Shown here piece by piece: positions 48,017-59,444 of a DNA stretch of 64,000 nt. Positions within the stretch are counted from its first letter, which is position 1. Each line of letters begins with the position of its first letter. The notes beneath the pieces were generated by a model. The model saw only the letters and a program-made list of their open reading frames with translations, was not told the DNA's origin and ran no database searches. The stretch spans positions 11,258,516 through 11,322,515 of the forward strand of contig NC_061063.1 of assembly GCF_021917145.1 (NCBI RefSeq), written 5' to 3'. The position numbers were made by a program, and so were the translations under genes. The stretch comes from Hypomesus transpacificus (lineage: Eukaryota > Chordata > Actinopteri > Osmeriformes > Osmeridae).

Positions 48017-48116
48017 NNNNNNNNNNNNNNNNNNNNNNNNNNNNNNNNNNNNNNNNNNNNNNNNNNNNNNNNNNNNNNNNNNNNNNNNNNNNNNNNNNNN
48101 NNNNNNNNNNNNNNNN
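48017..48116. other. Assembly gap (100 N)
   Basis: Exactly 100 N, a conventional placeholder for a gap of unknown length. Distances across it are not reliable. Confidence 0.99.
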
Positions 48117-49664
48117 GTTTCTCATTCATAATAGATTAGATTCAACCGCAGCATACATTTATGGAGGACGCAGACCTTAGGGATTCCTAAGCAGGCTGGG
48201 AGTGCTGCGTTATGGGGGAAGGGGGGGGGGGGGGGGTCGTTGTTTCACCACTGAGAACAGTTGATGAGCTGGGTTTTGTGGATCAGTCGATCCAACCTGC
48301 TTGCAGGGATGCAAAGAGGCCCTGTGCAGGTGTGACCTGATAGATGGAGGACCGAGGGAGGATTAAAAGATGAACTTAGACATGGCGGGACAAGACAGGT
48401 GCTGGTAGAGAGACAAACGTCCTCTCCTTAGAAATGACGTTTTGCCAGGCAGCTGAACGTCGCTGGCTATGGACCAACGTCAGGTTTGATTTGGAGGTGT
48501 TATTCTTTCTCTGACGAAACCCTCAAACACGATTCCACCCTTCAAGACCTCAAAGGTAAGGAGCCATTTTGATTTTTCAGTCAAACTTCTAATTCTGATC
48601 CACTCTGGGCCACAAACACAATTTATGTTCTTAATTCGCTCCTCATAGCGAAGACAATCTTTCTAAGAATCAAATAAATGTTTTTTATCAGTTCCTATAT
48701 CTCTTCTACTGCCCTCAATAATAAAGGGACTTTTGTCGGCCATTTTGAGCCTTTGAACCAATCAAGTCATTGATTTCCCTCCAGACCAACTGAATTACTC
48801 TCTGACTCATCCTCCTAAGACTCACATTAAGGATGTATTAGCGTGTGTGATCTTACTAGCTGTAATTCTGTTCCCAATTTGCCCTTTTGCTTATCTGAGG
48901 ATGTTACACGTGAAAACGGTTTGCCAGAGCCAATCGGTCATGCCCTGATCATGCAGTATCATGGGATTTGATTGGCTTGCTTGGGAATAAAGGAGAAAGG
49001 CTTCGGAGTATGAAAAGGGGCTTGTGGCTTAGCTTGCCGCTAGCTTTAGAGAAGCTTCACATTACATTTCTGTCTTTGTGTCGGTGTCATCCCCCAGCCC
49101 CCCAGTTCTACCCAGACAACACAATAAGGCCCTTCATATCCAGATATTGTCACAGTGTGTTTTCGCAGGAGTGTAAGCACGCACACACACACAATAGGCC
49201 TGAATAGTTCTGTGATTTGCACATTGCTGAAGTGAATACTTAACCTGTAGGGTCTACCTAGCAGGCAGGTCCTTCTCATTCAGAGTGGGAACGTTGTTTC
49301 TTAGCGTACTTGACTGTACTTTACTGTCCAAGTCTGTCTCCCCCTCAGAAGCTCCCTCTGCTGAGGTGGTGTTCTGCAGGTAAAGGTGTTCAGTTGCAGT
49401 CGTTCGCAAGGTCCCCGAGGCACGAGTGTGTGTGCGCAGCAGTTATTTAGCATGGTTAGTGCAAGCGTGCTGGCCAGGGCGTGTCCGGCAGGCCCATGTG
49501 CTCCACTCCCCCCTCCTCCACCCCCCCCTAAACGTCTGAGGATCGGAGGAATGTGTCCGCGTCGACGGGGGAGAATTCCTCAGTCCTCAGTGAGTAGGTC
49601 AGAGCGGGTGACAAGAGCCAGCCTCCTATTGGAGCTCTTTTCTTCTCTCTGTCCCTGCCCCCTA

Positions 49665-49665
<1 letters not shown>
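48117..49665. other. Intergenic; no gene seen
   Basis: Mostly unique sequence with a G run near 48220. No exon or known repeat could be assigned. Confidence 0.45.
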
Positions 49666-49733
<68 letters not shown>

Positions 49734-49813
49734 GCCCCTATCTTTCTGTCTCTCTCTCTTTCTCTCTCTCTCTCTCTTTCCCCTATCTTTCTCTCTATCT
49801 CTCTCTCTTTCAC
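49666..49813 (+). repeat. (CT)n microsatellite
   Basis: About 150 bp of CT repeats with ccctatctttct interruptions. Confidence 0.97.
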
Positions 49814-51265
49814 CTCGACCTTCTGTTCTCGGCCCCGCCTCTCTCGCTCATGGCTACTGTAGTATATTCCCCCCAGACATCATTACTTTACAAAGAAATA
49901 TGACCTCTTGCTTTTTTGTTAAATCAGCATCTTTCCTCATTGATACTCCTGCTCTGTACATTCTCCCCCCCCCCCCCCTCCCTCTCCTCCCCCCTCCCTT
50001 ATTTTCTAGTCCCTCCCTGCGCCCTTCTCTTTTTTCTCCGGCACGTGGAGTTCATTGCCGGAGGTACGGGGGGGGGGGGGGGGGGGTTGGGGGAATGAAG
50101 GAAAGGACACACTGTACTCTGTCTGTGTGTGTAGTACTATGTGAGCATGCTTGTTATTAATGCAGTGCATTAGCTACTGTGTTTCTGCAGCTGCTCATGT
50201 CTGATTTATAAGGTGTGTTCCCAAATGGCCTGCGTGCGTCCACGGCTTCGATTGGCTTCTTTTTCTTTACCCCAATTCTGATTGGCCGATACTTTTGAGT
50301 GACAGTCCTAAAAGGAATACTGCCGCTGCTGCTTGTGGCAGATGGGAGACACTCTAGAACTTACCTGCTCGCTGATGGAAAGCACATTTCTAGCCCACAG
50401 ATGTAGGTGGAGCACGGCCACACATCTCACACTTGTGCCCTGTCTCCAGTTGTGCTCCGTGTGTCGGTTGACACTCCCCTCCCCCCATCAGTTTTACCCC
50501 GCCGCCGTCGGTAACAAACCGCCATGGCGCATCAGAAACGCGGCTAGAAGGACAGACAGGCAGACATAGAACACCGCTCGGGGTGACAGGGAGGAAGGGG
50601 GGGGGAGGGGGAGAAGGGGAGGGAGGAAGGGAGGGAGGGGGGGGAGGGAGGGAGGGGGGGGGGGGAGGGAGGAAAACAGAAAGAGCAGGGGAGAGAGACA
50701 GCCTTGACACGTCTTTTGGTTCTTTTTTCGACAGAGCCTGATCAGAGTACATCTGTTACATCTGTTAGTCTGTCGGTCTAATCTGAATCCGAATTTCACA
50801 TTGAGAGGGAGTCATCTGTAATGGGGGATTGCATGGTGGCGGTCAGCTTCCTCCCCCTGACACCGTGGGGAGAGGTGACACTGAGCGGATCGATCCCGTT
50901 CAGATGGCTCTTCAACAGCAGACAGACACCCTGATGAGGAGTCATCAGGAAGCTGAGAAACATGGGGGTCAGAGGTCACCCGGCTCTGCTGCAGTGTGTC
51001 TGGTGCAGAAGGGCCAGATATCTTCACTGGGAGAGATGTCGAAGGTCAAGGGTAGGCGACACCCCGACACCTCCACAGTCGTCCTCCGGTGCCTTGCACT
51101 CAGTCTAGCACCAACAGGATGGGTTATCATAAAGAGTCCATTTAAGGAAGGAAAGAGCCTATTTTTTCTCACACTCGTGTCTCTCTATCTGGTTCTCTAT
51201 CTTACTCTCTCACTCTCTTTCTGTCTCTCTCTTTTGCTCTGTGCCTTTTTTTCATTTTCTTTCTT

Positions 51266-51325
<60 letters not shown>

Positions 51326-52325
51326 AGTCTGCTTCAGTAGACTGTGTCATCTCAGCGCCTTGCTCTCTCTCCCTTCTTCTCGATCCCGTGTTTTCATCCT
51401 CGCTGACCTCTAAGCACTAAGGTTTGCCTGTAGAAATGAGTGGTTTTTCCCCAGCGTACCATTACAGACAGCAGGGCCAGCACTAACCGTCCCCCCTCCC
51501 ACTCAATCCTCCCTTTCTCTCACTCCCCTCTTCTCCTTCACTCTCCCTCGCTCGGCTTAGTATTGATCAGAATTCATTTGTTGCCTATTGATCTGCCACC
51601 CCACCCTCTGCCGCATCGAGCAAACACAAGGACACACACACACACACACACTGATGCAAAGACAACGCAACACGCACAACTGCTAACTGAGACAGACGTG
51701 CTGCATGTACACGCACACAAGCACTTGGGTTTTCAGAGGGCAGAAAGACTTTCGAGGTCGAAGACAACAGGGGCCTTCTAGTGGTCTCTCCTCGTCGTGA
51801 GACCTGCTAATGACATCGGGTGGAGCCCAGATTCCTTATTGATCTGACACCTCAGAGGAGTGAAATGAAAACAGAGAGACAGGCCCTGCAGGTAACACAA
51901 TTAGATCTGCAGTTCATTTCTCATGGCTGTCCAAGTGTCTGTGGAAAAGGTTAGAGGGTTTCGTGTTCGACAGTTCCACCCACTGTGCTATGTCCATGCT
52001 GTACCAGAAAGATTTGGCAGAGCAGAGGCAGAAGGTAGAGAAAGACACAGGCAGAATCACACCCACTGATGGAGGTGAGAACTCGTTGCATTTTGGGTTC
52101 ATGCAGAACAAAATAAAATAAACACTCGGAATGAGAAAGACGTTCCGCACGAGAGCAAAGGAGCAGAGAGGAGATATTCTAGTCTATGGCTTTCAGATGG
52201 AAGAACGATTTGTTTTTGATGATGACAGTTTACCTAACACACACACACTATCCTCTTTCCCTCATGATCTGTGGTTAATGGCATCATGTTGCCATGACAG
52301 CAGATTGTTGATCCTACCCCCTGAC
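49814..52325. other. Intergenic; low-complexity patches, no gene seen
   Basis: Includes a poly-C run at about 49967-49978, a poly-G run at about 50069-50086, G/GGGA repeats at 50590-50690, and (CT)n at 51258-51324. CA repeats lie at about 51632-51650. Confidence 0.55.
51258..51324 (+). repeat. (CT)n microsatellite
   Basis: About 30 uninterrupted CT units preceded by tttctttctttc. Confidence 0.97.
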
Positions 52326-52500
52326 CCCCCCCCCACACAACCCCCCCCCCCCCCCCCCCCCCCCCCCAACCTCTCGTGCTCGATCATACATCTTCAGCTG
52401 GGGTGGGGGGAAGTGAAGGGAGGGGCGGGGGAAGGGGGTGGCGGGGGGTAAGGGGAAGGTGGGGGGCCGAGGGATGGGGAAGGGTAGGGGGGGGGGGGCA
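52326..52500 (+). repeat. Poly-C tract followed by G-rich low-complexity DNA
   Basis: A near-pure C run at about 52340-52367, then ggggaaggg-type purine runs. Opposed C-rich and G-rich stretches 30-100 bp apart could pair or form tetraplexes. Confidence 0.9.
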
Positions 52501-52603
52501 GCACTGATGCTGTCAAACAAGATTCCCCGCAGGCCACCCTCAGCACTCTCTTGTGTCCGTGCACACACAGAGACACATGCTGTCCTGGCATTCCAGCTAA
52601 CAA

Positions 52604-52671
52604 ACTCACACACACACACAGTCACACAGTCACACACACACACACACACAGTCTCACACACACACACAGTC

Positions 52672-52704
<33 letters not shown>

Positions 52705-52893
52705 GACACACACACACACAGTCTCACACACACACACACACACACACAGTCACACACACACACACACACAGTCACACACACACAGTCACACACACACACA
52801 CAGTCACACACACAGTCACACACACACACTCACACACACACACACAGTCACACACACACACAGTCACACACACACAGTCACACACACACTCAT
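52604..52893 (+). repeat. (CA)n microsatellite with periodic GTCACA units
   Basis: About 290 bp of CA repeats punctuated by gtcaca and gtctca at irregular intervals. Confidence 0.97.
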
Positions 52894-52904
52894 ACCCGTG
52901 ACCA

Positions 52905-53270
52905 CTTCTCTGACTGTCTCTGTGAGCCGAGATGTCCTCATTATTACATTTGTTTTGGCTCGTTGCTGTTTAATTTATGATGGAGGAGTGTATCTTCTAC
53001 CGTGAATGTATAATTTAGACATTTGCTTTTGTACTAAGCCATCTGCGTGTGGCTTTGTATTTCAAGATCTGTTTGTTCTTTATAGATAACATAATACGAG
53101 AAATTTCAATCTAATTGACAGCTTCATCCTATTTTATTTTGTATTTTTTTATATCCCGTTATTTTGTTTGAGACAATGTATTTAATGCTTCTATATTCTC
53201 TTGATGGCATTGCAATTGAGCTTGAATCTCGCTATTGTCTCTAATATCTATTCAAATGCAGTGAAAATAC
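52905..53270. promoter_or_regulatory. Candidate conserved non-coding element (AT-rich, unique)
   Basis: A 350-bp AT-rich, non-repetitive block between repeats, with ctgtttaatttatgatgg, gaatgtataatttagac and tctaattgacagc, motifs of the kind bound by homeodomain and TALE factors. It has no ORF. Called by appearance only; conservation was not tested. Confidence 0.25.
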
Positions 53271-54030
53271 GAGGGGAAGTTTGGGGGGCGAACACCAGGG
53301 CTGGGAATGGATGTATTGATGTCTAGACAGTGTCCTGAGTAGAAGATTCTGACCTTGCTCTGTTGGTTCCAGGAATGCTGTGACCTATGAGGGGAACTCT
53401 CCAAGCAAGGACGCGCCACCAGAGGAATGTCAGAACCCCCGCTGGGTAGGGTAAGGTAACACACACAGTGTTTCCCACAGATTAGAAAACTATATGTGGC
53501 GGGGGGGGGGTCGAAATAATTCACTAAATCAACAACAACAAACAAATAATTTCTGCATATGCAGGTAGTGACGCTGCATACAGGGTGCTAAATAACTATT
53601 TAACTGGTCGGCTCCATGACGCCGGGTAAGTAGCTAGCTCTTGAAACTTCTCACCAAAAGAACGAAGGGGAACCTTCGATTAAGACGTGTCCGTCGGTAC
53701 CTAGCGAAAAGTAGCCTCAACTTTCCTAGACCTTTAGCTACGGCACTAATGCTGAAGGCTCTCTGATGTAGCTGTCGGTCTCACTAGAACGGCGTATGCA
53801 TTGTTGCTAACGTGTGCTGACGTAGTGACTGTGTGTGTATGTGAGAAAGACGCGTGCGTGAAAGAGACGGAGGGAGAGCAGGGAAAGGAAATGCAGCTGA
53901 ACGAATACGCTGCGTGTTTTTACCTAAATAGCGATAAAAAAAATGTTTTACGAAACGCAATGTGTGGCGGCCGGTGTTGATTCTGTGGCGCACCGCCACA
54001 AATTAGTCTATGTGTGGGAAACACTGACAC
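53271..54030. other. Intergenic; no gene seen
   Basis: Unique sequence with a G run near 53503 and small GCTAGC-type patches near 53630. No exon is recognised. Confidence 0.45.
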
Positions 54031-54216
54031 ATACACACACACACACAAACACACACACACATGCCCACACACATGCCCACACACACACATGCCCACACAC
54101 ACACACACACACACATGCCCACACACACACATGCCCACACACACACACACATGCCCACACACACACACACACACATGCCCACACACACACACACACACAC
54201 ACACATGCCCACACAG
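54031..54216 (+). repeat. (ACACACATGCCC)n microsatellite
   Basis: CA repeats interrupted by atgccc about ten times. Confidence 0.96.
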
Positions 54217-54368
54217 TCAGATACAGACGTTCGCAGGATTGGCACGCTACCCAATTGCCACTGACAACGGTGCCCTAGCAACCATCGGGCATCTCGCCAA
54301 GCTATTGAGGTTGCCTGGCAGTGCGTTCCCATGGTAACGTCTTATTTGCTGCCTTTGTAAATAAGGTA

Positions 54369-54414
54369 TGGAGAGAGAGTGAGTGAGTGAGAGAGTGAGA
54401 GAGAGAGAGTGAGT

Positions 54415-54464
<50 letters not shown>

Positions 54465-54556
54465 GTGGGGGAGAGTGTGAGTGAGTGAGTGAGTGAGTGA
54501 GTGAGTGAGTGAGTGAGTGAGTGAGTGAGAGAGAGAGAGAGGGGGGGGGGGGGGGT
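54369..54556 (+). repeat. (GA)n / (GAGT)n microsatellite ending in poly-G
   Basis: GA and GAGT blocks alternate (GAGT runs from about 54474 to 54528), followed by about 16 G. Confidence 0.97.
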
Positions 54557-54822
54557 TTGGGCGAGATCGCTCGCGGCGTCTTCCAGCTTGAGAGGGCTAA
54601 TAATTTATGGTTTGGTAGTCGCAGATACTTATCCTGGCCCTGAATCAAGCTGTCAGCCGGCTAAAGAACGTAGGTCTCTTCGGTGGTCCTCAGTCCCGGC
54701 TCTCACACACACACACGCGTGGGGGTCGGGGTGGGACCTGGGAGAGGAGGGGAACACATTCCAGCCTCCTCCTGGACGCCAGGCGAGCACCACACAGCTC
54801 ACAAGTCACGCCTAGCACTCAG

Positions 54823-55058
54823 GACAGGCCTAACTCACAGGACAGGCCTAGCACTCAGGACAGGCCTAACTCACAGGACAGGCCTAACTCACAGGACAGG
54901 CCTAACTCACAGGACAGGCCTAACTCACAGGACAGGCCTAGCTCACAGGACAGGCCTAGCTCACAGGACAGGCCTAACTCACAGGACAGGCCTAACTCAC
55001 AGGACAGGCCTAACTCACAGGACAGGCCTAGCACTCAGGACAGGCCTAGCTCACTGGA
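54823..55058 (+). repeat. 18-bp minisatellite, about 13 copies
   Basis: The unit is actcacaggacaggccta, with a variant gcactcaggacaggccta. Units are nearly identical, suggesting recent expansion. The repeated LTHRTG-type reading frame is a by-product of the 18-bp period. Confidence 0.95.
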
Positions 55059-57127
55059 CAGACTGTGAGACAAACGCTGTGAGACAAATGTGAGAGACTT
55101 CTACGGTGGTTTTGTGTGTTGTTTCGGGCAGAGACTTCTGCCTGTTCCTCGGCTGGTTGCCGTTGACGCTGCCTGTCACAGGCCTCGCAGGAGACGTCGC
55201 TTTCGAAGCGGGTGTCAGATGTAGACCTGTCACCAGAGAATGACGTTTTTTTTTTCTCCAAGCTTTGTATCCAGTGAAAATGCTTGTGAATGATTGACGT
55301 ATCGTTGCCAGTGGAGAGAGAGATGGGCTCGCTTTTTTCAGTGAACTGTCAAATGGATTTGGCCCTCGTCATCCTCAGTCAGTCAGGTCAGGATGCGTCT
55401 CCATGTGTGCTCTTGGTGAAGTTTCCCCTCACAGCTAAGACTCCATTATATCCTTTACACCTTCATATCTGCTTCTGCTCCTTTGAATGGAGACGTCATT
55501 GCCACGTTTCTCCACTTTCGTCAGCCGAAAACAACGAGTGTTTCTTTCTGTCGGTGTTATTTAAACGAGGCCTTCCTCTCCTTATTTTCGGCGTGGCTTT
55601 CCAGTTAGCTGCCGGCTAGTGGAGGCGTGACCTTTCACCCCTTCTACGCCTGTTCCCAGAGGATCCACGGGGATCCTGTTTGTTTTCGAGTCGCACCCGA
55701 GAGCCGCTCTGCTCAATCCCAAACAGCTGTGAAGGAGGGCCGTCCATCAGTCACCCTCCCAACTGCCAAATGTGGATTCTGTCGACGGCTAGGCTTTGCT
55801 TTCACCTTCTCCTAATGGCGCAGTGCCTTTGCAGCTTTTCTGACTCAAACCAAAAAAACATGTTTATGGGAAAGTGTGCATGATTGTTCGACTAAATCTG
55901 TCGATAACAAGTCTAGGTATTTACAGATGACTTCCCTCACGTTACGACTAGGTTTCGTTTTGTTGTTTGTCGCTATAGCACCGTGATTCATGCAGCCTAA
56001 TTTGTTTTTTCTTATTCAAGAGTGTGATCATAAATTTTTCAAAGCCTTTTAGCTGACCCTTAGCCAACTGGGACCCAAATTTACCAGCACCCTGGCACCC
56101 AGTCAGGGACTTACATCAGATCCATGTTGGCACACAAACACAGAAAAACTGGCAAAGAACTGGCATTGGCACAACCATGCCGCATGCATGCGTGATTCAA
56201 CTGCGAATGAGAGGGCGAGGTAGACGAAAGGAGAGAGGGGGATAACCAGGGGAGGGATTGTCCAAGGAAGATTAAAACAAATGTACAAAAAAATAACTTT
56301 GGGCCTGAATATGAAGGACAAGCAGAGGCGAGAGAGAGAGAGAGAGCGAGAGAGAGAGAGGGAGAGGGAGAAAGAGAGAGAGAGCGAGAGAGAGAGAGAG
56401 AGAGAGGGAGAAAGAGAGAGAGAGAGATTTTAGAACGGCGGGGAGAGCCAGGGAGGAGGACAGAGAGCAGGTTAGCATTTGGATGCCGTCCAAAATGAGT
56501 AGTGGAAAAGAAGACTAGATACAGATCAGTAGCATCTCCATTGTGCACACTTACTCTAAGCGCTGCCTGATAACATCAATACACAGATCAAAGACATAAC
56601 CAATTGATCCCTCTCTTAGTTAAGAGGTTTGAAATAATCTCTCACAACAGGTCCGACCTTACTGCCAGGCAAAGAAAAACGTGTGCGCAAATGTGGCAAA
56701 AGGGAATTTCTCCAGCCAATAAGAGGCTCACCTCTCTTGTGATGACTCGCGTTTATCGACCACTCGGGCTCGAGGTTTTCATGAAAGGCCACAGCCTTCT
56801 CAGAACGAGTTAGAGGCTCCAGACGTCTCACATACAACACAAAGCCTTTCTCTTCTCTTTGGCAGTCCTTTCTTTTACCTTGATCTGAACGTCTAGCAGC
56901 TCCAGCTATCCAGTAATAATGAGTCCTTCAAGCACAATTTAGAGGTTTCAAAACACCACCATTGACTACCGACAGCAACATATTTACTGCTTTTATGAGA
57001 AGCATGAAAAACATCCATCAAAGATAATGCACCTATTCACTGCATTTTTATGCATTGACATTTTAGTAATCCTAAAGATGAATCATTGAAGGGGGTCTGC
57101 TGATAAAACAAATTACAAATATTAATA
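55059..57127. other. Intergenic; no gene seen
   Basis: Unique-looking sequence with (GA)n at 56332-56427. No exon could be assigned. Confidence 0.5.
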
Positions 57128-57325
57128 GGTGGGGGTCAGAGGGCTGAGCGGTTAGGGAATCGGTCTACCAATCAGAAGGTTGCCGGTTCGAGTCCCAGCC
57201 GTGCAAATGACTTTGTGTCCATGTGTCACTTCACCCTACTTGCCTCGGGGGGAATGTCCCTGTACTTACTGGAAGTCGCCCTGGATAAGAGCGACTACTA
57301 AATGACTAAATGTAAATGTAATGTA
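57128..57325 (+). mobile_element. tRNA-derived SINE, plus strand, full length
   Basis: Head GGGCTGAGCGGTTAGGGAA, B box region GGTTCGAGTCCC, body gcctcggggggaatgtccct, end gagcgactactaaatgac and tail aaatgtaaatgtaatgtaa. It is the cleanest example of the family seen at 3341 and 19394. Confidence 0.9.
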
Positions 57326-57882
57326 ATAGTATCCATTAGCCGTGGGTTGTCAATAATAGTTAACAAAGTCACAGTTCCAGACTTTTCTTCCACTGAATAA
57401 TAACCGTCAGATATGAGCATTTCCCGAGCACTGCAGTGTTGTTGAAGTAGGTCAGACAGCCTTTGCGGCATCTGTTGGTAACGTGCTTGGTTTTGTGCTT
57501 GGAGACAGTGTAGGTCTTGCTGTAAAGGGAGGGGGGGACTCCTGCAGTTCAGTGTCCTGCCACTGGAGGGCGACAACTCCCCAGGCGTGCCGGGGTGAGA
57601 AGATTCTCGAAAGACTGTCGGCGTGTGTTTCCAGCTGACAGAAATCACACTGAACTAACACTGAAAATGGAAACATCACAAGCACATGGAAATGTCACAC
57701 ACTGGGGGGAAACTAATCAGAGGTTAAATGCCCATCAGAAACGTTTCCATGAGCCTTGAAATAGCTGGAGCAACATGAGAGATCTGGGGAGGGCTGAGGA
57801 CTGAGGGACGAAAAAAGAGAGAGAGGGAGAGAGAGAGAGAGAGGGGGGGGGGAGAGAGAGGGAGAGAGAGAGAGAGAGAGGA

Positions 57883-57934
<52 letters not shown>

Positions 57935-59149
57935 GGGGGGGGGAGAGAGAGAGAGGAAGAGACGGGCAGCAACCAGGAAGACACCCCAGCGATGACCCCT
58001 TTCCTGGGAGTGCACCGCGGCGTGAGGTAGTTGGTTGTATGGTTTCGCATAATAAACAGCCTGGAGATAACTGTACAACCTTCTAGCTTTCCCTGCGGTG
58101 TCACCTAAACATCCGTCCTGGTGGATCCCAGCTCTGTGGTGAGTATGAAGACCAGGGTCTATATTCTGTCAGCACAGGACACCTGAAGGGATCCAAGGGC
58201 TGATACCTTGGGCTACTGTAGGAGCTCTGTGGCCTTTGAAAAGGTTTACCATGTCAAAGTAGACATTGTAGTGGATTGTATTGTGGGAGAAATCATGTTT
58301 TGTCCATTCGTTAATAGTAATAATGGCAAAATTGTTATAAATACATTCAGAGGGTGTGGTTGAATAACCGGAATTTGTGATCACTGTAGACAGGAAAAGA
58401 AAAGTAATGACCAATCTCAGATTAGAGTCTAATTCTATCCTACAAAACTGAATAAAGAAATGCTGTAATGCACCATTAATGAATTACGTTCATGCAAGTC
58501 TTGAAATGACAGTAATCCAATATTGAAATGAGTCTTGGCTTTTACACAGAAGGGGCTTGAATGTGGAACTCAAAAGACTGGCACCAGGACGTTGCTATGT
58601 GAGGAAAATGCTGACAGCAGTATTGACTAACTCTAGCACTTCAAGTCCTCAGTTGCCTGCTGCACTTTACCACTGTCAATGCAATGTCTTTAATACGCTG
58701 CTTTGGGTGAAAGCATCTCTTCTGTAAATAAGTGGAATGTTAAATGGTTTCTTTCAGTGGCGTATCAGTGATGTTCGGAGATTGATGTTGTACTTGATGT
58801 TGATGTGCAGTCTGAGAGGGTTGTAAGTACTTGGTCATACCATCCAAGCCTGCACATACCTGCATTAGATCCCCACCCCCCTTCACACATTAACCAAAGA
58901 GACAAATACATACAGTATTAAGCTACACACGATTGTAGGTCCACAGGGATGCCGTATGGATGCTAGATGACCTCCCCCAGGTGAGGCTCCAGGTCCCAGC
59001 TCAGGCTCAGACTACCATGGCTGCTGAGGCTGCTGAGGCTGCCATCAACCACGTTCTGAAGCATGGGGCTCACACATCTGCTCCCCCTCCCTCCCACTCC
59101 CGCCTCCTCCATTCTCCCTTCGTCTCATCCTCCTCCGCCTCTCCTTACA
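57326..59149. other. Intergenic; (GA)n and an unassigned open stretch
   Basis: Minus strand 57340-57520 has a cctttacag acceptor-like site and two long open frames (for example MPQRLSDLLQQHCSAREML), not recognised. (GA)n with G runs lies at 57817-57955. The rest is unique sequence without exons. Confidence 0.4.
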
Positions 59150-59151
59150 GC

Positions 59152-59188
<37 letters not shown>
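59150..59188 (+). repeat. Poly-C tract
   Basis: Uninterrupted run of nearly 40 C. Such tracts are prone to length error in assembly. Confidence 0.97.
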
Positions 59189-59189
<1 letters not shown>

Positions 59190-59372
59190 CCAGTCCCCCA
59201 GTGTGTCTGGCGAGTGGCTCAGACAGTCAGGATCCGCATTGCGTAGCAGCGTGGAGGGGAGAAAAGAGCCTGTATCAGCAGTCTGTGTGCGGCTCTGCTC
59301 TTTTCTGTGCGCGACGGCGCACAAAGACTGAGTCTGTCCCTGTCGGAGGTGAGGAACAGAACAACGGGGACA

Positions 59373-59444
59373 ATGGAACTGACGCCTCCTATTTTCTTTT
59401 CGTTACTCTTGTGTCTTTCTTGCGTTTTGTCGTCAAATACGAAG
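59373..59444 (+). CDS. Possible first coding exon with signal peptide (hypothetical)
   Basis: The ATG at 59373 opens MELTPPIFFSLLLCLSCV then LSSNTK, a convincing hydrophobic signal peptide. It follows about 170 bp of GC-rich leader-like sequence that is free of repeats. A possible donor AAG/GTCCGG is at 59444; it is weak, and without it the frame stops at 59528. No partner exon was recognised and the gene cannot be named. The alternative is chance. Confidence 0.25.

Noticed and set aside
52551..52980. His/Thr-rich ORFs
   Set aside because: Produced by the (CA)n tract.
57170..57230. Possible tRNA gene (A and B box-like sequence)
   Set aside because: It is the head of a SINE with the body and tail shared with 3341 and 19394; it does not fold as an intact tRNA ending.
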